A DNA stretch of 64,000 bases from Luscinia megarhynchos (lineage: Eukaryota > Chordata > Aves > Passeriformes > Turdidae): assembly GCA_034336665.1 (NCBI GenBank), contig JAPFBE010000013.1, positions 23,291,056 through 23,355,055 on the forward strand, read 5' to 3'. Of the stretch, positions 21,018-35,400 are shown piece by piece; position 1 is the first letter of the stretch, and each line of letters starts with the position of its first letter. The notes beneath the pieces are model-generated. The model did no database searches, was not told where the DNA came from, and saw only the letters and a list, made by a program, of their open reading frames with translations. Position numbers and translations under genes: made by a program.

Positions 21018-21182
21018 GCCGACCAGTCTTCTCATTCTCATCCCACAGGGTAAGGAGAGAACCTCAGAAAAAAAAATATTTTCGTACAGTTCTATTTTTT
21101 TCTTGCAACGTTTATAAATATTTAAAATATTTTATATTTTGTATACTATTGTTTCTGTGGGGCGGGAAGGGAACCAGTGGCA

Positions 21183-21188
21183 ATTAAA
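21183..21188 (+). terminator. TMEM39A: Candidate polyadenylation signal of TMEM39A (ATTAAA)
   Basis: ATTAAA lies 166 bases after the stop in a strongly A/T-rich stretch. It is followed by a GT/T-rich sequence (about 21207-21225) suitable as a downstream element. A further AATAAA at 22432-22437 could serve a longer 3' UTR. Confidence 0.5.
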
Positions 21189-21429
21189 TGTCGCTTTATA
21201 AACAAGGTGTTATTTTATATATATATATTAAAAAAATCCACGTGTATATACCATATACCTATACCCATACATATATCTAAGTGAAGCAACAGGATTGTGT
21301 GTGTGGTCACTGTGTCTGCTTTGCTCACAGAACTGCTGGTAATCAGGAACTGGTCTGCTGTAGAATCTGGATAAACTAACAGCTGGAGAAAAAAGAAAAC
21401 ACAGGAGCCTTTCACCAGTATGAGTAAAG

Positions 21430-21435
21430 TTTATT
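21430..21435 (-). terminator. Candidate polyadenylation signal of the FAAH-like gene (distal)
   Basis: This is a second AATAAA on the - strand, about 2.0 kb after the stop and about 240 bases from the TMEM39A ATTAAA on the other strand. Which signal is used cannot be decided from sequence. Confidence 0.35.
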
Positions 21436-21778
21436 TTAGTGACCTCAGTACTAGGAAAGTCTTGCCCTGGCACTGTGCATTGCTGAGATATGTTTAGGTA
21501 AAGGGAGGAAGCAGTGTGTGAAAAGGGAGGCTGAGTTACTGACAGTCAGTAAAAACCCAGTTCTTTCTTCTTCCCACTGTTAGGAAGATGCAGGTATTTT
21601 TAAAAAATAACTGTTTACTTTAGCCTCTCTCCTCCTAGTAACCTGAGTTCCCCTCGCCATTCTCACCCAATGAACCAAATATTGAAATTAGAATTTTAGG
21701 GTAGCGTAGCATTTAGGAAGGGATTTGAAATAAGTAGCTTTATCTATTTCCTTCAAGCAGTAATGTTCCTAGCTGAAA

Positions 21779-21784
21779 TTTATT
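21779..21784 (-). terminator. Candidate polyadenylation signal of the FAAH-like gene (proximal)
   Basis: TTTATT on the + strand is AATAAA on the gene strand, about 1.67 kb after the stop codon. It is the first canonical hexamer I see downstream of that stop. Confidence 0.4.
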
Positions 21785-23457
21785 CTTGTGAAACACTTAC
21801 CAACTCCTGAATTGCTAAGCAGTACATCTCAGCAGTTTCATTGTAATTTATGCTGGCAGTGTTAAAAACTTATCGTTAGTAATACGGGAAATACTTTGCT
21901 TTGAGACTGTTCTTCCTAAAGCTGAGCTATACTAGACTGCAGTGAAAAAACAGTTGTCACAGTATCCCATAGAGGAATTAAAGATAAAAGGTACAATTAA
22001 CCATGCATGCTGGTGACAGCCGATATTAGGAGTTGATGTTTTAACTTTGTGTAATTAAGCAGGGGACAGCAATGCAATGTTCTTGCATTCAGGTGCCATC
22101 TGAAAACTTCAGCCTTAGTAAAGCTCTGGTTAAGGAGTATGTAGTTAAGGGGAAAAAATCCCAAAACTGAGAAACTGCAACTATTTTCTGTTTCTTCTTT
22201 CCTTCCAAGCTCCATAAGAATACTGTGATCTCTGCTGTCTGTAGAACAGTTCTTCAGCAGCCTGATCACAAGTCCAGGAAGCCTGGTAAGGTAGGCAACA
22301 GGAGACACCTTTGAGCATTCACCCCAGTATGAAATGCTTAGGTTTAGTTACTCCTAAGCCTTTCCTTTCACGTGGCCCTAATATTGCAGGCAGGACAAAG
22401 GTACTAGGGAATACACAGTCTGGAGCCTTTCAATAAAACACAGTGGCTTACAGCCATGTCATACTTTTTGACCTTGATTACTTTAAGAAGAAAGAAGCCA
22501 ACCTCTTTAAATTATCTAGAGCAGGCTCTTTGCTGCATATGGCTTTCTGCAACACCTTTCTTGCATCCAGCTTCAATTTTTGCAGTAGCTCAGTGGCATT
22601 TCCTGCAAAATCTGTTTCCTGCAAGTTCCACCTGAGCTGGCTCAGCACCCCTTGAAGTTTTACATAGCATCCAGTGGTTTCTTCTATTTAGAAGTAGGCT
22701 TATATATAAGCAACCAGCAGGACACAAGAGGCTCTCCAAGGCTTAGCTTGGGAAATGGAGGTGTGCCAAAGAAAAACCAGAACACTGCACCAGGCCTTTG
22801 GGGTGGAGTCAAGGAGAGTTCATGGTGTGGCTTTTCCTCCCCTTGCATGCCAGGCTGAAGGGAGGCAGGACTCGGGCAGACACATGCAGCCGTTGGGCAG
22901 ACTTTGCACTGTTGGCAGCAACACCTCCTTAGCTACAGGCTTTATGGTTTACTGCAGTGCCTGAGTACAGAGCCAAAACAAACACTGCCTAAGTGCAGCT
23001 TGGTTAAGATCATCCTCATTCTGAGAGTGCTAGGCAGTGTTTGCTGCCTTTCCCCTTCAGAAACAGTACCTCTGTTCTGTCCTGGAGGAGGAGGAGTTCG
23101 TCAAAAAGTTAAGGTTGTACCTTGCCATGTAACAGTAGTATGAACTGCCTTCCATGCATACACAGGACCCCTACATGGGAAGAAATTGTGGAAGATAGTT
23201 GCAGCTTTCCCTGTTGGCAAAAATCCAACTAGCTAGCACAGTCTCCCTAGAATAAACTGGACCATCCACTAAGCAGGGAGCAGAAATTATGTCTGCTCAG
23301 CCTCAGTGACTGATTAGATCAGTGCTTTGTCCCCGTTCCTCAGATGGGCCTGCTACCAAGCCTTATTCTAATGATCACTGAAAACAAGTTCACTCTAATA
23401 CTTGGTCAGGTCAGACTAGGAAAAAAACCAGGCTTGTTCCCTATCTTGGTTGCTCCA

Positions 23458-26400
23458 TCATGCGAGGATGTCATAATAAATTGATGGTTTTTTGGTCTGG
23501 TCACGGAACTGCTCCAGCTTTAGGCCGATCCTCAGAAGAACAGCTTCATCCCACCATTTTGCCATGACCTGGGAGAAGATGAGAGGCAGAAGGAGAAGGA
23601 TGAATGAAAAAAAGTAGTGCAGACAGATGCTCTTGAAAGCCTTGGGAACAATTTTCCTCCCCACAACATCCTCAAAAGATGTTTTCTCCAGCATGGCATC
23701 ACTGTACTTGGGATAAAGGCAGCTGTGTGACTTTCAATTGCAAGACATAAATCTTTCCTTTACATGAGACCTGTTTCAAGGGGTAAGGATTTAAAGTTAC
23801 AGAAGTGAGAAATAAGAGAGGAAAAGGTAGTGCCCAGTACTGAGTATTGATGCAAGTAGATAGGGAGATAGAGAAATCTTTCTCAAAGATACCCAAAGAG
23901 ACCTCTGCCATTTAGGAGTGAGGCAAATCACCTCCAAATTAAAGCTTTTATTTCCACTACCTGATGGCTCCTCAAGTGAGCTGTGTGGAACAGCAGGGAC
24001 CTGGTTGTGATGCTTCAGGACAAAGCCAGCTGGGAATTTTGTGTCCTAGCATGCACAAAGCATATACTCACCTGGAGGCTAATAGGAAGCCCAGCAGTAG
24101 AATATCCAATGGGCACCACAAGGCCCGGAATCCCAGTAAAGTTACCAAGCTGCATGAACCTAGAAGGAAAAAGCTGTCATCAGTATTCCTGGGGACAGAA
24201 GCAAATTCATCCTTTTTTCGGTAGAGGCAACCTTATAGTCTGAAGTTCTTTTCCAGCTGTTCTCAAACTTCTGTTTCTGTAGTGCAAGTAGCACTTTGCT
24301 TACCTCATGGACCGGACTGTGAAGGACATATCACTGCTTCCAGTCAAGAGGTCAGATTCATAAATTCTTGGGGCAGTGCAAGGAACAGCTGTGGAGGAAT
24401 CACAAAGTGACTGAACTTGAAAAGGACTTGACAAAGTTATCTTGTCTAACCTTTGGCTCAGGAATGGTCAGTAGTGCAGGGCGCCTGAGATCATGTCCAA
24501 ATAGATTTTGAATATTCCCAGGGGTGAAGATCCCACAGGCTCTCTGGGCAACCTAATGTAGTACCATGGATACAAGCAGTAAGTCTAGAAATATACAGCA
24601 GTCTTTTTAATCAGGCTGCATTATCTTCTAAGGTGCAAGGCACAGCAAAGTGCACAAAAGTCATACTCTTAAAACTGAGGAGGGAAAGTGCCTTTTAACT
24701 ATTCTTAAAAGGCACCACACAGCTCTTGAGAACTGGCTTTTTAGCCAAGAGTGTCAATACCTGGTGTAAGGATACAGTTCACAGTGCTGAAGATGTCTTG
24801 CAAAAATCTCATGCTCCGAGTTCTCTGTCGATTTGCCTGCAAGCAGAGAGAATATTGTCTGATGGACCCTCTTGGCTCACAAAATTCATGTTTGATGTTG
24901 GCAGACTCTGGCCACAGCATCTCTGCCTTTGCAAAAGGCACCATTCCCGCAATTTGGAATCGGGGTGCAGGATGGGTGGCATGTCCTCTGTTGTGACCTA
25001 CCATCTAGCATGTTCTCACAACAGAGGACAGTTGGGTGACATCTTTCCATGGGTATGGGGAGGCTAAGAGAAGCCCCTATCCCACCTTTACAGTTTCATT
25101 AAGTGCCTCCCTTCAGCCTTCACCGCAGTATGTTCCTTACCTTAATATAATCCAGAGCTGTGAACTGGGAAGCCAAGGCCAAGCTCGCCCGAGTTTCCAA
25201 ATTCTGAAATAAAAAAAAATGATCAAGGTTCTGCTTGCAGGAAACTGAACTGTGACAGCCCAGGAGCTCTCTTTCAGGTCTGCTCTTCTGTACCAGTAGT
25301 CATCCAATAAGTAGTTTGTCATAGAAGCAGCAGGAGGACTTCAGGTTTTGCACTGACATGACATTTGTTCTGTATCAGCCGAACAACTACTGACACTGCT
25401 CCAAGCTGCTGCTACTTACCATTTCATGGAAATGTTTATTGAAGTCAGGTTGCAGGAAGTCCCTCATTTCACTGAGAATGCAGATCACATGTGCCACTCG
25501 TGCTTCCTCCATCTCTGAAAGAGAGACTTCAACCACACTGGCTCCCAAACTCTGCAGGTGCTTCACCGCTGTGTACAAGACAGGTAAAGCACAGACAGCA
25601 TTCCTGAATTCACCAGACTTCAGAGAAAGGCTGCAAATCTGCAACCCCTGCAGAGTGAGAGACCCCATAAGCCATTGCAGGCAAGCATCTTCAGTGCGTG
25701 GCATGCACGACTGCAGCTGCTTCCTCTAGGGAAATGTTTCCAACTTAACTACATCTCAGTATTCCAACAGGGCAGGAGATTGCAGACAGTTCACTAACTT
25801 ACCTGCTGTATTTCAGGAAATTCACCTCACCCCTCTAGCCTCTCAGTTAAGCCAAAGAGTAAAAGGACTGACAGTGTTTCCCTGAGCACTTCACAGTGTT
25901 CTATCAGCATGAAGTGATTATTTAGCATCAAGAAATTCCCATTCAAAGACTCTTCTGAACCATAATGGTAAAGGAACCAGGGAATACTAAAGAGACCAGG
26001 TAAATAATAGAGGGTCACTAAATCTTGATGCACTTTAACAAGGCTGAACACCAAGACTACCAGAAAAGTCTATCTTCTGCAGTCTAAAAAGAATCTTCTT
26101 TCTGTAACCCCAACTTCTTCATAAACACCCAAGCTTACCTATGGTCCATCTCTCCTAAGAAAACTCTATAAATGTAGAAATGTGTCTATGGAAATGAGGA
26201 GGGTGAAGAAAATCCAGGCAAAGCATGAATACTGTGAACTATCTCAGTTCCAATGCAACTACCATACAAGGCACTGTAGAGGCCAAGTATGCAACCAGGG
26301 TCAATTTTGCTTAGTCAAAACTCTGACAAAGCACCCTAAAGGCACCACTTGGCTGATTTCAAGAAAATACCAGACAACTAGATATATCACAAAGACCTAG

Positions 26401-29400
26401 CACTGTATTAATACTGAGCATTAGGTTGTTAAACAAGGCCTTCCCTTAAAAGTCTTTTACATTAAAGCTTGCAGAGTAAGTATTACCAACCACAGATCTG
26501 TCTTTATACACACAGAGGCTGAGTACACTGGACTGCATTCCTCCATTGTAATCCGACAAGCCTACAACTGCTGAGCTTTTTAACCCTCAGCAGTTAGGGG
26601 GTTTCCCTAATACAAAGTTACTGCTGTTTATCCAGCCAGACCCCTTCAAGCAACTGCCTTTAAGGACTTCAGGTAAGAGCTATTTAATGCATACATAAGA
26701 GCAGCACCAAGTGACAGCATAACATCAAGCACAATAAGAGACTTACAGACTTTCCCTCTTTACCTTTCTCACAGACAGACAGGACTTCAGCATCACATGC
26801 CTAAAGAATAAGAGGAAAGAACTTTAGTAACTGCTCTCCTCCTTTTGGTAAGCACACTCACCAGGACTTAAGTCCTCATGGTGCTTTCCTGTCCCTAACA
26901 GCAGTGAAACACAGTCCTACAGGACTTAGGTCACATGCTGCAAGACAACAGCTTGCAGGTCACACCCCTAATGAAAAGGAAAGGTCACCTTTTCCAGAGC
27001 AGAGAATATTCTTCATCTGCACTGTGCCAGAGCCAGTAAGAGTCTTTTTTGTACCTCTAGGAAGAAATCCTGATCACATTTCTGGGGCTGCATTACAATT
27101 TTCAAGCAGTACTATCTTGCAAGCCAAATTTCTACATTGGAATAACGAAATAACACTCAGCAGCTACAGCACTGTCACCAAGTGGATACACTCTTTTTCC
27201 TCATTTGATTTTAAACTAACTGCCAGTTCAGAAGCATTGCTTCCAATAGAATCAGCAGCAGTCATTACCTTTCCTCATGCCTCCAACAGACTCTCATTCA
27301 AAAGGCTGCCTTAGGAAAAAATATCTCCATGTTGATGTTTTCACACAGGCTGTATTATCTTCCAACTACAGGACTAAATATGAGAAGCTCTAATGATGAC
27401 AGACTAGAGAACAATGAATGCACTGAGCTCCTTTAAAATCTTATTTTGCAAAGCAGCTGAAAGATAGAGATAAACCAGGCACCTTAAAAAATGTCCAGTC
27501 CACTCCCAGTTTTAAGCCTTTCAGGTCAGGAGCACACATACCAGATAGGGTTGCTTTGGGCTGTTTTAGTCCTGCAGGGAACAAAGAAGAGTTCCTCCTT
27601 TTATTCTAGGATGCCTCTAGGAAGGGAGAGCATCTGGTTTCAGGGAGGGAGTGGGCTCACCTACCATATGGGTAGAGCAGATCTGGCTCAGCAAGGATAC
27701 TGTAAACAATGGCTACATCTGCCACTGATGTACAGATAGGGCCTGTAAAAGAGACCAGTTACAAAAAAAGTGATAAGAGGTAGATAGTACCTTCCTCCCC
27801 TGGTCTTTTCTAGGCAGAGATTGCTTCCTCTGTGAGAGCAGCACAGAGCAAGGTCTCTGAAGTAGAGCAGAAGTCTTCTTACCTACACTGACTGTGGAGT
27901 AGGAAAGTGGCAAACTGCCATGACAACTGATGCGCCCAAATGTACCTGGAGAACAAGAAATGGAACTTAGGTGGGTATCATCAGTCACTAGGAAGAGCCA
28001 CCTAGATGGCTCTGGTGCATCCAGGATAAACAACAAACCCCTGCCAGTGACTTTTATGTCTGCTGTTTCAGAGCCCAGTCTCTCATCCTTCAGTACCCTG
28101 TTCTGCTGACTCCAATCTGTCTCATCAGTGAAACATATGAATAGTGAAATAGGTTTCCCCCCCATAGGAATTATTTAGTTGAGGGGAAATATGTGCAGGG
28201 ACATTTTGGAATATTTGTATTTAAATATGCAGAAGCAGCATTTGTGGTGTGGAGGATGGAGGGGCAGAAGCAGGATTATCAACAGCAGGAGACAGCACCC
28301 CATGGGAGGTCTCACCCACTTCACTCATGCCTAACACCAGCTGTCTTTTGCAAGTACTCATATCACCTTTCTGACCAGTTGCATTTTGTCATCATCATGA
28401 TCGTCCTCAGATGAATCAAGATTAGCCAAGTTGACCACATGTGAAGGATGGAAAGAGAGTAGTGGCTGAGTATCTGGTCTTGGATGAAAGGCAGAATGGA
28501 AAGGGTAGAAAGTTTGAAAAGCAGCAGGCCTATTTTGTTTAGTATTTGGTGTAAGTAAGGTTTTTTGAACATCTGTTCAACAGAAAGTAGAGAATTACTT
28601 CCATGCTGCCAGTCTAACCCTCATGACTCTCAGGGTGTTATATTTCAGAGTTTCTCTGGTCAAATTTTACTTCACAGGAATAAGTGTCTGACTTGTTTGT
28701 GGCATTCTATCTGGAACAGCAAACAAGACATGATTAAAGGGCTCTACCTTTCAGCCCCACCACACCACAGAATGAAGCAGGAATCCTCACAGAGCCTCCT
28801 CCATCTGTGCCAATAGCCACAGGGCAGAGACCTACAAAAAACCCACACATTGGCCTGTGATCAGAGACACATCATGTTGCCCTGTCCATTTTACCAGCAG
28901 TTGTATCCAAGACAGCACAGAGAGCTCTCTGTTTAGCTAGAGGTTCCCTTCAGCTACTAAACCCAAACCCCCCATAAAAACTAAAAGCCTGAGGTACTCT
29001 GGTTCAGAACCTTCCTCCCACCAACTCCATTTAGGACCACCTACCTGCTGCTACAGCTGCTGCTGATCCGCTGGAGCTCCCACCTGTGAAGTGGTTAGGA
29101 TTGTAGGGATTCCTAGGGATCCTGTGGTACCTGAAGAAGACAAAGACTGTTTAACCTTTTCTTAGGAGGACTGTGTGCACTAGAGGGTAGAAAAAGATCC
29201 GGAAACACAGCTCAGGGATTCTGACCTCTTGGTAAGGAGATGAGCCATTTAATCTCAGAAAGTGCCATGTCCCTAGAAAACACGATGCAAAAAAGACTTC
29301 TGCCTCAGAGTCCAATCTCCTGTGAGCATAAGGTGCCCATCCAAAAGAGGCCCAAAGCAAGAGAAAAGATGCCACTTCAGCTCTTCTGTTGGCAATGGCA

Positions 29401-32400
29401 CCATGCCATTACTGCTTGCCACAGTGCATGATGCAATTCCAAAAGGTGGAGTAATTAGTGGCTAGCAATCCTTACAAGCAACTCAGCTCTGCCCTTTATT
29501 CCCAAGGAGCAGCTCTCCACACCTCCAGCCTGACCACAGCCCCAGCCAGCACAGCACTGTCAAGTCACTGGTTATCCAGCTGCCCTCCCACAGTGAGGAA
29601 ATGCTGAAAATGCTGGCATGCTGCTGCAGCCGAGGGGGAGCCCTAGTTCCACCCAGCTGCACATGCACCAAGTGTGGCTCTACACAAGGCTTATTAAAGG
29701 CCATGAGCACCACTGCTCTGGAACTGAGTTCTCAGCTTGGCTACAGCTGGAGAATTCACCATAGTAAAGCAAATTCAGTGAACTTGTTTTAGCTAGGAAG
29801 TAAAATCACTATGTTCTCCTGAGATGACTGTACCTTTTCTCAATGTTCTAGGCCTTAAGCCATTACTGAGGTTGAGCATTACATGACTATTTGTTTTCTG
29901 TCACAGCTTTTGTCTACGACTCATCCTATAAACATTCACACCTCCAGGTCTGTAAGGCCTGACAAACACTTGGAGCCTTCTTCTTCCTTCGGTTTCAAAA
30001 GCCTTCATGCTTCCACAGCTACTCTAACCCTCAAATCTACAGTACTAGGTTTTCATACCCCCAGGGTTTTGTCATGTTTCTCCTTATTTTTGTACCCTTC
30101 CCTGTGAGTTTGGACAATCATAGGTATTTCTAGACTGGGAGAAAAGAGAGGAAAGGGATTTTTACCTATTAGGGTTGCATCCAGTTGTTCCAGTCCCTAG
30201 TTCATGCATGTTTGAGACCCCAATAATGATAGCCCCAGCTTCCCGCAGCTTCTTGGCCACAGTAGCATCTTTTGTTTCTGGCTGTGTCCCAAGATACACT
30301 GTTCCCACTCGGTGATGGTAAGGTACCTTAGCAAGAAAACACATAATTTTTCATTCTAAAACCCTGGCAAAGGAGCACATGCACACTTCAACATCACAAC
30401 AGATCCCAAACATTAGGATCCATGGAGGTAAGCAGTGGCTAGGGAGCACCATTATTCAACTTGTTCTGTGTTGGCCTCTGTCAGGAGGAACACTTAACCA
30501 TTCAATATTTGGTCCTTCTCCCGTGCAGAGAAGTCCCTTTCATACCATGATACAGAAGAGCAGAAACATGTAGATGGCCAAAGCCTGCTTCCCTGCAGCA
30601 ATGCAATTGCTATGCCCAGAGGCTTAAAATCACCTTGGCCCCACAGCACACAGCTCTGTGTTCCTTCTTGGAACAGAGCTACATTTCAGATCTGCATGCT
30701 TTGAAGCCTGGCATCAAGATTGGTTGAATGCCAAAATAACAGATGGACTTATTTTCAGGGTATGCCAAGTACTTTTTGCTTTAAGGCAGCAACAGAAGAA
30801 TCTGTACCTAAACAGGACTCCCACGATAGGGGTAGGTCTCTGCAGAGCCTACAACAGCCTGATGGCACTGCCAGAAGCATTTACTGTTAGCTGTTGTTAG
30901 GCCACAGGTAAAAATCTTTGTCAGTAGGGATTTTCAAAGTAACTTGTGTATTTCTGGCACATGTACTTTAAGGTAAGGAGAAAGGGATGCTTTGCCAGTG
31001 GAGCGAGTCAGTGCCTGAGAAATACAGTTACACCCACTGTACAGATGCTTTTATACATTCTTATTTCATCATAAGAGACTGTTACCCACACCCACCCTCT
31101 ACTCCTTGTGGATTAAAGACATCGAGATATGGAACATGTCTGCTGTATGCAAGATCTGTCTTCACCTTGCAAAACTTGTTAATCCTACTCACTACAAATT
31201 CACATACAACCCCTAATTACAAACATATTCTCAGGCTGCTGCTGAGAAGTTGGTCTTAAAACCTTGTCACAGTGTGTTGTCCAGGTTAACCACCTGTAGC
31301 AGGAACTGGCAGCTAGACAAGGAAACTCACCACTTTGAACTCTTCTTTCAGGCACACTGGGATGCCATCCAGACAAGACAGGGTACACTTATTTCTGTAA
31401 CGAGTAGTGGAAGCCTCAGCCATCTGCACAGAGAAAAAGAAAAAGCATAAAGCATATGCCATATATATTTAGCTGAGCTGAAGGTCATCACCAGTATTGG
31501 AATGGATATAAAAAATGGCTTTCTTGGCCAATCTATCAAAGTTTTCTTCTTCCACCATATGCTGGTGGGAAACTACAACTTGGAACCATCTACACTAATG
31601 AATGCCACATAAGAACAGAAGTCCTATTATAAACAGTATCCAGCAGGAAACAGATTGCTTTAATGCTACCTCTCTTTGCAGGAAGGAAAGCAAACTTGTT
31701 TGTAGTCCTCTAAATACAGAGGAAGGAAAAATGTACTTATTTTTCTATGGATATTGGCCCTTCTAATGGATGCCACTGCCCTTGAGATGGCAGAGGCCCC
31801 TTTCCTACCAGAGGCAGACATTACCAGCATTATTTGCTCCTGGTCCCATTGCACTATGGCTCTGAGTGGTGGCTTGGATTTGTCGCAGTCCTCCAACATG
31901 GCAATGATGTTCTTGGCTACTTGGGATGGTGTCAGCTTCCCACTCCTACAGGACAGAAGTTGGGAGTTTGTTACAAGACCTCCCCTCACCACATCCACTC
32001 AGGGTTTGTCTCCCATGCAGCAAGATGGCCAGCTGTCACAGCTTTGAGCAAGAATTAGGTAGGAATCTCTGTGTGGTGATGATCTGAACACTGTTGACAC
32101 CATCAAGACAGGAGATGCTTTTCCTTAAGGGGAGAATTTGCCTACAAAGAATGCTCCTTAGAGGAGGAAAAGCTAGGAGAGTTACCCAAATACTACTGAA
32201 TCACCAGACAGATAAACTGGGACAAACAGCTGAAAGCTACACTGAGAGTCCACAAGCTCCAGAAAGCTTGGAACCTATAGAACTCCCAGTATAATGAGCT
32301 AAGACTGAGAGGTCAGACCCCTTTATGCCAGCATCCTATTAAAGAGGAGCTTTCAGCAGTACTGTCATCCAGAGATGATGTGGAAAGGTCCGGTGTTCCT

Positions 32401-35400
32401 CTGGAATCCAGCGGAAAGATGGATAACTTGCTGTTCCAAATCTCAGCTTTTTTATCTAGGTAGGAAAGGCTTGGCTCCTCCCCCTGGCTGGAGCATCTCC
32501 CAATGGGATGATGTAATTTTATCAGTCACACAGTGGGACTTAATGGGCCAGCAACAGATGATATCTTCCTGGAGGAAGGATGGGTGGAAAAGATAAAGAT
32601 GATTGCCCCACCTAGTCTTAAAGATGGCCCATTAGAAAATAGTATGTGCCACAGAGATAAGGAACTCGCTACCCCACCCGGCTTCAACAGATGGTGATAG
32701 AATACACATTTCTGGCCACATCAGCCCAACACAACTGTCATAACCTACCTTTAATAAACCTTCCCTCCCTCCTGGCAAAGGCTGTGTTACACCACAAATA
32801 CACCATCTCTGGCTGACACAAAAGCCTTGTGGCCAAGATGCACCTGTAACATCAGACTGTAGTGTCAGCCCTTTGCTCCAATGCCACAGTCTGCAGGCAG
32901 AGGTGGCCTTTGAGGAACAAGTTCTATGAGTGCAAGAATATTTATCCAAGGGCTCCACATCTGGCACATGTCCCAGAAGCAACTAGGACTACCAGGTAGC
33001 CAACAGCTCATGGAACCCCAGAGTCAGGGGCTTGTTTTCAGCTCTTTCCAGCCCTCTCAGCTGACTTTCCTTTGTTATTCTACTAAAGGGTAAGAGCAGC
33101 ATGAAGTGATGATAAACAGTAGCACCTCAAGGACAATGCTAACAGATGCCTGAGAGCCTGTGGAACAGTGGCAGCCCACAGCAGAGGAACATGTGGGACG
33201 GGTTGTTTCCAGATCACCATTTCACCTACCGGTAGCATTCCAGATAGTCTTTGATCCCTTTGAAGCTAAACCCATTCCTAGCAGAATCAGACCTGCAAAA
33301 GAAAGAATTAAAAGGGGCAACTGTGAGCCACCAAAGCCAGGTTTGTTTAGGCCTGTAGACTTCAGCATCACTGTCCAATGCAGATTTGGGCATCACTACA
33401 GCAAACCATGTAGATTGCCAGCCCCTGCATTGCAGTTCACACTCTGTCAGACTCCTTGCACATAAGCCAGGCAACAGGTACACTACGGATGCCACAGAAA
33501 TAAGGGATCAGTTTTCCCAGTATGTTCTAGTTTCTTCATATTCTTACTGAAATAGAGCCGTCATTAAACTGTTCAAAATGTATTCCAGATTTACATTTGC
33601 AGTTCACCACTGCAACATTATAGCCTAGCTGGAATATACTTGTGAACCTACTCTGTCAAAAGTTCAATCCAGAGACAGCCAGCAGCACATCTAGGTGTGT
33701 AGTGCAGGAGTGGGAAAAGGCACCATGCAGCACACACAAGGATACACACAAGCAAACTGCTTCAACACCAAGTCAATGGCTCTAGCACATAAGCAGTAGA
33801 CCATTTCTTGTCACTAACAAGGCTAATTTCTTGTGTTCCTTGTGTAAACCTGTGTTCCTTCTCTCCTCCAAGTAAACCTGGTGTTCTCTTTGAGATTCCC
33901 TGCAGGCGAGAAACACCACTCCTGTAAAGTCACTTAGAGGAATCTATTTACTGACTAGCCAAACACTAAGTGTACCTGCTCTAATAATGCAACCCTGGTA
34001 AGGGCAGAATTTGGTCTCTCCCTAGTAGGCAGACTCCCTTAAGCTTTTCCCTTTCACATTACTTGTAAATATTGGTGATTTATAAGTTAGAAAAGGCAAG
34101 ATGACTGACGGCACTATTTGTTTTGTGAAGTGGTTGGACATGGAAACTCAATCTAAATTGCTGACAATGACAACTTCTCACTAACATAACAGTGCCAGCA
34201 CGTGTGTTCTTCCACTTCTCTCTTACACATTACATACTGACCTTGCATCTATCAGCTGCTTGATAACATCTGAAGGGCTTTCAGCCTCAGACTTGTCTTC
34301 TGTAACCTCTGCAGCAACCTCCGGGATAAACGTGGGATCTTCGTGAATGTCAAGGGAACGCATAAGTGAGAAGTTGTTCAATCTGAATAAGAGAGAGTCA
34401 CTGCTGAAGTTTTCAACCTCGACTATGACTAATTTTTCAGACTGTCAGAAGGAACCTTACTCAAGAACATTTTGTCTTAGCAGTCTGCTTTCACAGCAGG
34501 GAGTTGCAACAGTTACAAGCTAATCTCTCTCCCATATTTCCTAAAGGCAGCATCAAATCTATTCTGCTTGCTTAATAAAGCTTCCTACCTCCTATCCCTG
34601 AGATAAGGCCAGCCGCTGTAAACCTGAGCTGGGCGACAAACGGTGGGAGTTTTTGATTCACTTTAATTAGACCTCCCATACACAGACCAAACAAGACAGG
34701 AATGGAGAGGAAAATAAAAGGAGAATGTAGTGTAAGCCACACATTCAACCACTAACCCTGTTAAAACAAGCAGTTCTTCAGACTTTTCCATGACCTGCTT
34801 CACCATAGTTTGTTGGCAATCAAATACAATGGGGATTGTAGCTTAAATCCATAGCTTGGACCACATAAAGCCAGGAAATCAAAACCCTGTCACAGATATC
34901 CAGGAATGATCTGCATTATAACAGCAGTGACACTTGTCTGGGTTTGATTGCTCAAAAAGCCCACATCCCAAGTCAAATTCAGGGGTGACACAATTCTCAG
35001 TGTCCTGGGATCTGCACAAATGACCCTTCAAATGATGAGCAAACTACATGAAAAAAGCATGAAGAGGTTCCTGAACCTCTTACCCAAGTGTCTCCTAGTG
35101 CAATGTATACTTGAAATCAGTTTCTGAACAAAAACACATGTGAGAGAAAGAAGAAAGTCTGACCTAAAATAGCGAACAGAATAAAAAAGAACTTACAAAA
35201 CCTCTGAACTTTATATCTGGCCTCACTTCCCCACTACTGCTATTCTTTCAACCCTATCAGTGATAAGCACAGCATATTTGCATATCCACCAGCTTTGAAA
35301 AAAAGACTGTCCTTTAACAAAAGAGCAAAGGCAAAGAGGCATAAAAGCAAACAAAGGGCAAAAAGAAAAGCTGGTGAATACAACTTCTATCCACCTGCAT

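Larger units (their letters stand above)
21018..23457. other. Shared 3' territory between TMEM39A and the FAAH-like gene
   Basis: This tail-to-tail interval has no coding exon I can support. It holds the A/T-rich TMEM39A 3' UTR (21018 to about 21205), a (TA)-rich stretch at 21215-21290, and the presumed 3' UTR of the - strand FAAH-like gene. Candidate - strand AATAAA signals are at 21779-21784 and 21430-21435, and a + strand AATAAA is at 22432-22437. If the distal signals are used, the two transcripts overlap as antisense pairs. Confidence 0.55.

Noticed and set aside
24726..25067. 113-codon + strand frame in the FAAH-like region
   Set aside because: It is antisense to FAAH-like exon 17 and has no splice or homology support.
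26500..26545. Possible FAAH-like exon on the - strand ([12 protein letters not shown] peptide)
   Set aside because: It would fall after exon 14 in gene order, whereas exons 14 and 15 already join in phase and match the family without it.
27518..27544. Possible 27-bp intron (GTATGT...GAAAG) inside FAAH-like exon 13
   Set aside because: Far too short to splice and a multiple of three. Reading through gives [14 protein letters not shown], consistent with the family loop length.
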